From assembly GCF_015354575.1 (NCBI RefSeq), contig NZ_JACAFQ010000010.1:53315-117314 (forward strand): a stretch of DNA of 64,000 nucleotides, given 5' to 3'. This DNA comes from Pseudomonas sp. UFMG81. Lineage in GTDB: Bacteria > Pseudomonadota > Gammaproteobacteria > Pseudomonadales > Pseudomonadaceae. Under the pieces are notes generated by a model. The model had not been told where the DNA came from. It did no database searches and was given only the letters and a program-made list of their open reading frames with translations. Of the stretch, positions 58,846-64,000 are shown piece by piece. The position numbers and the translations under genes are program-made. How positions within the stretch are numbered: position 1 is the first letter of the stretch; each line of letters begins with the position of its first letter.

Positions 58846-58910
58846 GTGGCTTAACCTCATAAAAACGACTTAAGCCACAAAATTATAGGCCTAAAGATAA
58901 TCAACTCAAA
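58846..58910 (-). promoter_or_regulatory. Promoter and inverted-repeat operator of the XRE gene
   Basis: -10 TATAAT at 58882-58887 with a TTGAGT-like -35 at 58904-58909 (16-base spacer). The 9-bp arms GTGGCTTAA (58846-58854) and TTAAGCCAC (58870-58878) cover the expected transcription start. Confidence 0.68.
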
Positions 58911-58970
58911 TCAGCAAAACAACCGTCTACGGCCTTGGTAAACATTCATTGCTCGAAAAGCACAAAGCCC

Positions 58971-59019
58971 GGAATCCTGGGCATTGGAACTGAAAACAAT
59001 CCAGTAAGCCCAGAATTCC
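58971..59019. repeat. Inverted repeat in the XRE-SDR gap
   Basis: GGAATCCTGGGC (58971-58982) and GCCCAGAATTCC (59008-59019) match at 11 of 12 positions, 25 bases apart. It has no T run. It may be an operator or a structured 3' end for the SDR gene; no clear role. Confidence 0.5.
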
Positions 59020-59074
59020 AGGCATTAGCGACTTCCCTTCAGCGCTTGGCAATTACCAACAATCGCGAATGCAC

Positions 59075-59863
59075 TCACGCCTCGCCGCGATACCGCTCAG
59101 CCACCAGGGACTGGCGCAGATCCCCCATCAACATCTGCCGCGCACCGTCCAGCGCCGCCCAACGCTCGGCATGCTGCAACGGCGGAATGGTGATCCCCTC
59201 ACGCCGGTCATAACCCACCAGCGCGGCATCGACCAGATCCTCCACCTCCATCACTTCAGGCAGCGAATCGATATCCAGCCCGGAGCGCGACCAGATCTCG
59301 GTGCGGGTTGCCGCCGGCAGCACGGCCTGCACGTAGACGCCCTTTGGCCCCAGCTCCAGCGCCAGCCCCTGGGACAGGAACTGCACGAACGCCTTGGTAG
59401 CGCCATACACCGTCATGCCCAGCTCCGGCGCCAGCCCCACCACCGAACCGATATTGACGATCGCACCACTGCCCTGCTCGGCCAGGCGCGGCGCGACGGC
59501 GGCCGCCAGGCGGGTGACGGCGGTGACGTTCAGGCCGATCAGGCGTTCGAGGCTTTCGCCGTTCTGCCCGAGGAAGCCGCCCGACTGGCCTTGGCCTGCG
59601 TTGTTGATCAATACACCGATGCGGCCATCTTCACGCAGACGGGCTTCGACCCGGGCTAGATCGTCTTCCTGGGTCAGATCGGCGACCAGCACTTCGACTG
59701 CGACGCTGAACTGCTCATGCAGGCGATCGGCCAGGGCCTCCAGCCGGGCCTGATCGCGGGCGACCAGCACCAGGTCGTGGCCGCGCTGGGCGAAGCGTTC
59801 AGCATAGGTGGCGCCGATGCCGCTGGAGGCGCCGGTGACAAGAACAGTAGGCAAGGCACTCAT
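59075..59863 (-). CDS. Short-chain dehydrogenase/reductase
   Basis: NAD(P)-dependent SDR of 262 residues: TGASSGIG at residues 10-17, NNAG near residue 88, and the catalytic Ser140, Tyr153 and Lys157 (YGATK). The C-terminal RREGITIPPLQHAERWAAL is typical of a classical SDR subgroup. I use the ATG at 59863. It is divergent from a TetR gene, and the perfect palindrome at 59895-59914 lies before its start. Substrate unknown; a carbonyl or alcohol in stress or xenobiotic breakdown is likely. Confidence 0.92.
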   Translation of the reverse strand: MSALPTVLVTGASSGIGATYAERFAQRGHDLVLVARDQARLEALADRLHEQFSVAVEVLVADLTQEDDLARVEARLREDGRIGVLINNAGQGQSGGFLGQNGESLERLIGLNVTAVTRLAAAVAPRLAEQGSGAIVNIGSVVGLAPELGMTVYGATKAFVQFLSQGLALELGPKGVYVQAVLPAATRTEIWSRSGLDIDSLPEVMEVEDLVDAALVGYDRREGITIPPLQHAERWAALDGARQMLMGDLRQSLVAERYRGEA

Positions 59864-59894
59864 GGGTAGATCCTCAAGTTTGGGGGTGTCTGCC

Positions 59895-59914
59895 ATTATG
59901 ATTACGATCATAAT
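59895..59914. promoter_or_regulatory. TetR operator between SDR and tetR
   Basis: ATTATGAT-TACG-ATCATAAT, perfect 8-bp arms, 32 bases before the SDR start. Typical TetR-family operator; binding by the adjacent regulator is inferred. Confidence 0.75.
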
Positions 59915-59993
59915 CTAACCATGTCAACGTTTTGATGATGAACGACATCAATGTATGATGAGCCTCACCACCCCGGTGCAGGAGTCGCCCGCC

Positions 59994-60557
59994 ATGAAAG
60001 TCACCAAGGCACAAGCCCAAGCCAACCGCGCGCACATTGTCGAGACGGCCTCTGCGCTGTTTCGCGAGCGGGGGTATGACGGAGTTGGGGTGGCCGACCT
60101 GATGGCCGCTGCCGGTTTTACCCATGGCGGGTTCTACAAGCACTTTGGCTCCAAGGCCGATCTTATGGCCGAAGCGGCGGCCTGTGGCCTGGCCAGCAGC
60201 ACGGCACGCAGCGAAGGGGTCGATCTGGCGCAGTACCTAGATCGGTATCTGTCGCGCGAACATCGGGACAACCCTGCCGCAGGCTGCACCCTGGCGGCAC
60301 TGAGCAGCGACGCGGCGCGCCAGCCCGATGCGGTCAAGGCGGTGTTTGCCGAAGGCTTGGAACAGTTGTTGGAGACGCTGCAAGCGGCTGATGGGCCAGC
60401 CGATGCTGTCGATGAACAGGCTCAGCGTGCCCGGCGCTTGAGCGTGATTGCCACACTCGTGGGCGCCATCACGCTTTCCCGAGCCTGCCCGGATGATTCG
60501 GCGTTGGCGGATGAGATTCTTGAGGCTTGCCGGGACCGGCTGCTTCCACCGCAATAA
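59994..60557 (+). CDS. TetR family transcriptional regulator
   Basis: A 187-residue TetR-type repressor: N-terminal HTH (GVGVADLMAAAGFTHGGFYKHFGSKADL, residues about 30-57) and a helical ligand domain. The Pro/Ala-rich DNPAAGCTLAAL region is seen in the subgroup that controls adjacent SDRs. GCAGGAG precedes the ATG at 59994. It is divergent from the SDR, with an operator in between, so it should repress that gene and itself. Ligand unknown. Confidence 0.92.
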   Translation: MKVTKAQAQANRAHIVETASALFRERGYDGVGVADLMAAAGFTHGGFYKHFGSKADLMAEAAACGLASSTARSEGVDLAQYLDRYLSREHRDNPAAGCTLAALSSDAARQPDAVKAVFAEGLEQLLETLQAADGPADAVDEQAQRARRLSVIATLVGAITLSRACPDDSALADEILEACRDRLLPPQ

Positions 60558-60610
60558 CTTTCACTCGGACACTGCCCAGCACTGTGGGGGCAACTGTCTC
60601 GCACAGTTTT

Positions 60611-60727
60611 TGTAGGAGCGGCCTTGTGTCGCGAAAGGGCCGCAAAGCGGCCCCAGCGATCTTGAGGTGTAATCGAGATCCTGGGGGCGCTGCGCACCCC
60701 TTTCGCGACACAAGGCCGCTCCTACAG
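60611..60727. repeat. REPIN before the sbn-like genes
   Basis: TGTAGGAGCGGCCTTGTGTC and inverted GACACAAGGCCGCTCCTACA, with inner GGGCCGCAAAGCGGCCCC and GGGGGCGCTGCGCACCCC stems. Confidence 0.93.
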
Positions 60728-61071
60728 GTATTGCGCCGGGCGTTCCGATTTTGAGCAAGGCAGGTGCTCGCGCAAGCCGCCTCCCGCTGTATTGAAAAAT
60801 CCCGATTTTCTGTATCTGTCGCCCTCCCCTCCCGCACCCGCACCATCACTTCCGCAGCGTCAGGCCAAGTACCTGCCGCGCACTTGCATGCCAACCCCAA
60901 CATCATGAGCAACATCGTTTCCACGGATGGAAAGCGCGTTTGTAAATAACCGTAGAACAGGCAAGCGCTACCACCCGGTACTCAACTTCCCTGCTGCCCC
61001 GTTATTTCCAAGCCGCCCGGCACCCCGCCGGACGGCCCGCTTCGTTCAGGAAATCTGACAGGGATGCCCCA
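60728..61071 (+). other. Upstream region of the sbnA-like gene
   Basis: About 340 bases with no convincing ORF. I do not see a Fur box or a clear sigma-70 promoter. A GC-rich GCCGCCCGGC/GCCGGACGGC hairpin lies at 61011-61035, near the 5' end of sbnA. The base composition is less GC-rich around 60790-60960. Confidence 0.4.
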
Positions 61072-62046
61072 ATGATCAAGCAACTGATAAACGAAAATAA
61101 CTACATCCAGGTCGATCAGCTGTGCAGTGCCAAAGTGCACTTGAAGATCGAGGGCCTGAACCCGGCCGGCTCCATCAAGCTCAAGACCGCCCATGCGATC
61201 GTCGCCGACCTTGAAAGCCGTGGGCTGATCACACCCCGCACGCGGCTGATCGAATCGTCCTCGGGCAACCTTGGTGTGGCCCTGGCGATGGTCTGCGCTG
61301 CCAAGGGCTACCAGTTCGTCTGCGTCATTGACCCCAACACCTCGGCACCCAACCGCAAGCTGATCCAGGCCCTGGGCGCCCAGGTGATCGTGGTCGACCA
61401 GCGCGATGAGAACGGCGGCTTTCTGTATTCGCGCATCCGCCTGATCGAGCAGATGGTCGCGCAGAACCCCGACTACATCTGGCTCAACCAGTACCAGAAC
61501 CCGAACAACCCGCTGGCCCACTACAACGCCACTGCACGGGCCATTGCCGAGAAGTTCGGGCAGGTCGACTACCTGTTCGTCGGCGCCGGCACCACCGGCA
61601 CGCTGATGGGCTGCAAGCGTTATTTCGCCGACCACTCTCCACACACCAAGGTGATCGCGGTGGACTCGGTGGGTTCGGTGACCTTCGGCCTGCCCGGCGG
61701 CACCCGCCATATCCCGGGGCTGGGCACCAGCCGCCGCCCGGAAATCTACGAGCCCAGCGATATCCACGCCTTCCTCACCGTGCCCGAGGTGCGCACGGTG
61801 CAGGTGTGCCGCTGGCTGGCGCAGCGTTACGGGCTGCTGTTCGGTGGCTCCACCGGCACGGTGCTGGCCGGCGTGCAGCAGTGGGCGGCGCAGATCCGCC
61901 CGGACGATGTGGTGGTGGCGATCTCCCCGGACATGGGCGAGCGCTACCTCGAAACCCTCTACAGCGACGAGTGGGTCAGCCAGCGGCTGGGCCCCGACGC
62001 GTTGCAACCGCTGTTCCCCGAATTCCCTCTGTCACTCACGGCGTAA
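61072..62046 (+). CDS. sbnA: SbnA-like N-(2-amino-2-carboxyethyl)-L-glutamate synthase
   Basis: PLP enzyme (cysteine-synthase fold), 324 residues. The likely PLP lysine is Lys36 in LNPAGSIKLKTA, the phosphate loop is SSGNLGVALAMV, and GTTGTLMGCKRYF is present. It differs from CysK by the SIKLKT motif and by having LSSGRRPEIYE-like and GSVTFGLPGG regions seen in SbnA. In staphyloferrin B synthesis SbnA joins O-phosphoserine and glutamate, giving ACEGA. The next gene, six bases away, is SbnB-like. Length and partner support the assignment; it is still by similarity. Confidence 0.85.
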   Translation: MIKQLINENNYIQVDQLCSAKVHLKIEGLNPAGSIKLKTAHAIVADLESRGLITPRTRLIESSSGNLGVALAMVCAAKGYQFVCVIDPNTSAPNRKLIQALGAQVIVVDQRDENGGFLYSRIRLIEQMVAQNPDYIWLNQYQNPNNPLAHYNATARAIAEKFGQVDYLFVGAGTTGTLMGCKRYFADHSPHTKVIAVDSVGSVTFGLPGGTRHIPGLGTSRRPEIYEPSDIHAFLTVPEVRTVQVCRWLAQRYGLLFGGSTGTVLAGVQQWAAQIRPDDVVVAISPDMGERYLETLYSDEWVSQRLGPDALQPLFPEFPLSLTA

Positions 62047-62052
62047 CCAGTC

Positions 62053-63084
62053 ATGACCGCACAAGCTTCGATTCCCCCGTTCCACGTGATCCCCGGCGCC
62101 ACCGTCAAGGCCATCCTTGGCGGCATGCGCCAGGAAGCCATCGAGGTGGTCGCGCAGACCTACCTCACCCACGAGCGCGGCGAAACCGTCAACCCGGACA
62201 GCTACTTCCTGCGCTTCCCCGAAGAGCCGGCCAACCGCATCATTGCCCTGCCGGCAGCCATCGTCGACAAACAAGGCGAGCAGTCGGTGTCGGGCATCAA
62301 GTGGATCGCCAGCTACCCCGACAACATCCACTCAGGCATCCCCCGCGCCTCGGCGGTGCTGGTGCTCAACGACCCGCACAGCGGCTACCCCTACGCGCTG
62401 CTCGAAGGCGCGCTGATCAGCGCGGTGCGCACCGCAGCTTCGGCGGTGCTGGGCGCCTGGCTGCTCAATGACAAGCAAAAGCGTGCCGGCAGCCTGTCGA
62501 TCATTGGCGGCGGGGTAATCGCGCGGAACATCCTCGACACCTTCATCGGTGACGACTGGTCGTTCGGCCAGGTCGGCGTGCATGACCTCAACCGCGAGTC
62601 GGCCGAGGCACTGGCCGGTTTCGGCGAGCAACTGGGCCTGCCGCAGGTGCAACTGTGGTCGCTGGAAGAGGCGCTCAAGGCCGATATCGTGGTGTTCGCC
62701 ACCAGCGCCGGCACCCCGTACGTGGTCGGTGACGACACCTTCCGCCCAGGCCAGGTCGTGCTGAACATCTCGCTGCGCGACATCGATGCCGGGATCGTCG
62801 CCGGGGCCTACAACTTCTTCGACGACGTCAGCCACTGCCTGAAGGCCAACACCTCGCCGCACCTGGCCGAACAGCGCTTTGGCCACCGCGACTTCGTCAC
62901 CGGCACCGTGGCGCAGATCCTGCGCGGCGAGCTGCCGGTGAACCGCGACAAGCCGCTGATCTACTCGCCGTTCGGCATGGGCATCCTCGACCTGGCCCTG
63001 GGCCGGCGCATCCACGAGGTCGCGCTCGAGCAAGGTTCGGCCATCGAAGTACCGTCATTCTTCGGGGAGGAGCGCAGATGGTGA
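62053..63084 (+). CDS. sbnB: SbnB-like N-(2-amino-2-carboxyethyl)-L-glutamate dehydrogenase
   Basis: Ornithine cyclodeaminase/alanine dehydrogenase-fold enzyme, 343 residues, that oxidises ACEGA with NAD to L-2,3-diaminopropionate and 2-oxoglutarate. Substrate-side motif SGIKWIASYPDN, then EGALISAVRTAAS, then the Rossmann loop SIIGGGVIARNI (Gly152-Gly154), then VFATSAGTPYVV. Overlaps the next gene by seven bases. Together with SbnA it is the two-enzyme route to L-Dap, a building block of siderophores and antibiotics. Confidence 0.88.
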   Translation: MTAQASIPPFHVIPGATVKAILGGMRQEAIEVVAQTYLTHERGETVNPDSYFLRFPEEPANRIIALPAAIVDKQGEQSVSGIKWIASYPDNIHSGIPRASAVLVLNDPHSGYPYALLEGALISAVRTAASAVLGAWLLNDKQKRAGSLSIIGGGVIARNILDTFIGDDWSFGQVGVHDLNRESAEALAGFGEQLGLPQVQLWSLEEALKADIVVFATSAGTPYVVGDDTFRPGQVVLNISLRDIDAGIVAGAYNFFDDVSHCLKANTSPHLAEQRFGHRDFVTGTVAQILRGELPVNRDKPLIYSPFGMGILDLALGRRIHEVALEQGSAIEVPSFFGEERRW

Positions 63085-64000
63085 GCCAAGCCCTGCACAT
63101 TGGCCTGGTGGGCTGCGGCTCGCGTGGGCTGTCGATCCTCGAGCGGCTGCTGAGCATCGCCGAGGGGCGCCCGGACCAGCCGCTGGTGATCGATATCTTC
63201 GACCCCAACGCCTTCGGCACCGGCGCGCACTGGCCGGACCAACCGGACTACCTGCTGCTCAATACCGTGGCCGGCCAGCTGGGGGTGTACCCTGACGCGG
63301 CGTCGCTGGGCAGCCTGCACGATGCCCGCGAGCGGTCGGGCCCGGACTTCCTGGCCTGGTGCCAGGCCGAAGGGGTCAAGGTCGACCCCAAGACCGGCCT
63401 GGTGGCCACGGAGGGTCGCAGTGTCGAGCCGGAAGATTTCCTCCCGCGCCGGCTGCTCGGCGCGTATCTGGCCGATGCCTTCCTGCGCATCCTCGCCACG
63501 GCGCCCGCCTGGGTGAACGTGCGCCTGCACCCGCAGCGGGTGCAGGCCGTGCGCACCGACGCCAATCAGGCCTACGTGCTCGACCTGCCATCAGGCGAGA
63601 GCATTACCGTGCAGCGCCTGGTGCTCACCGTCGGCCACACCGGGCGTGAGCGCCCGGTGGAGGAAGACCGGGTCGGCGATATCTACCCGCTGCCGGGCAG
63701 CCTCGACAGCATCGCCCCCGGCGAGGCGGTGCTGATCGAAGGCCTGGGGCTGGGCGCCATGGACACCCTGGCGGCGCTCACCGCCGGCCGCGGTGGCGCC
63801 TACCACCGCATGGCCGACGCCAGCCATGTGTACTTCCCGTCGGGCAAGGAGCCGATCCTCTACATCCAGTCCCGCGACGGGCTGCCGTTCCGCGCCCGCC
63901 CCACGGGCCTGACCCGCGCGCCCCGGCACAAGGCGATCTTCCTCACCAGCACGCGCATTGACCTGCTGCGCCAGCAGGCCCCCGGCGGGCAACTGGACTT
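63078..64000 (+). CDS. FAD/NAD(P)-binding protein, truncated by window end
   Basis: Partial gene of at least 307 residues, starting at the ATG at 63078 (GGAGG upstream) and running off the right edge. The N terminus IGLVGCGSRGLSILERLL is a Rossmann dinucleotide-binding loop; NAFGTGAHWPDQPDYLLLNTVAGQ is the FAD-NAD(P)-binding family pattern. Such proteins oxidise or hydroxylate amino groups or act as redox partners. Coupling to sbnA-sbnB suggests it acts on L-Dap or a product of it; this is inference. Without the C terminus the exact enzyme cannot be called. Confidence 0.82.
   Translation, partial: MVSQALHIGLVGCGSRGLSILERLLSIAEGRPDQPLVIDIFDPNAFGTGAHWPDQPDYLLLNTVAGQLGVYPDAASLGSLHDARERSGPDFLAWCQAEGVKVDPKTGLVATEGRSVEPEDFLPRRLLGAYLADAFLRILATAPAWVNVRLHPQRVQAVRTDANQAYVLDLPSGESITVQRLVLTVGHTGRERPVEEDRVGDIYPLPGSLDSIAPGEAVLIEGLGLGAMDTLAALTAGRGGAYHRMADASHVYFPSGKEPILYIQSRDGLPFRARPTGLTRAPRHKAIFLTSTRIDLLRQQAPGGQLD

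Noticed and set aside
60728..61071. Fur box or iron-starvation sigma-factor box before sbnA.
   Set aside because: No match to the GATAATGATAATCATTATC-type Fur box or a convincing TAAAT-N16-CGT element was found by eye.

Overview
The window is GC-rich Pseudomonas chromosome, most likely from the P. putida / P. entomophila / P. mosselii group. Evidence for this is the gene order (cobO-cobB-bluB-cbiB-cobD-cobQ-cobU-cobT-cobC-cobS; hda-perM-DUF2066-purM-purN; mazG-relA-rlmD-cysM-two-component pair-gacS-ldhA; oprH-phoP-phoQ) and the dense REP/REPIN palindromes. I see no rRNA, tRNA, insertion sequence, integrase or CRISPR array. The assignment rests on remembered gene order and protein motifs, not on a search.

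Layout. 1-2.5 kb: periplasmic glutathione peroxidase, a 40-residue membrane peptide, an MFS exporter and its MarR regulator, with two copies of a palindromic operator. 2.6-11.8 kb: a ten-gene late cobalamin operon with overlapping stops and starts, led by a cobalamin riboswitch. 12-16.6 kb: accessory stretch with an unknown protein, an 844-residue ADP-ribosyltransferase toxin carrying a C9 tract, and a PQQ-type sugar dehydrogenase lipoprotein. 16.6-24.8 kb: two NlpC/P60 lipoproteins, hda, perM, DUF2066, purMN, DUF3108 and small proteins. 24.8-36.9 kb: mazG, relA, rlmD, cysM, a PirSR-like two-component pair, gacS, ldhA. 36.9-42.9 kb: small conserved genes including tlpA-like, arsC, wrbA, tag, ttcA, Yip1-like, sprT. 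43-52 kb: dctA behind a sigma-54 promoter with three upstream palindromes, phoQ-phoP-oprH with an array of four phased PhoP hexamers, a dienelactone hydrolase, a phosphopantetheinyl transferase and an RstAB-like pair. 52-57 kb: nrdA and nrdB, behind a DnaA box, paired NrdR boxes and a long structured leader. 57-60.6 kb: small accessory regulators (Bro-N protein, lone XRE regulator, SDR/TetR pair). 61-64 kb: sbnA-sbnB (L-2,3-diaminopropionate synthesis) followed by an FAD/NAD(P)-binding protein cut by the window edge. This looks like the start of a specialised-metabolite cluster and is the best candidate for something undescribed.

Much of the interest is regulatory and readable from the DNA: B12 riboswitch, PhoP boxes, sigma-54 promoter with enhancer-like palindromes, NrdR/DnaA sites, and palindromic operators for the MarR, TetR and XRE regulators.
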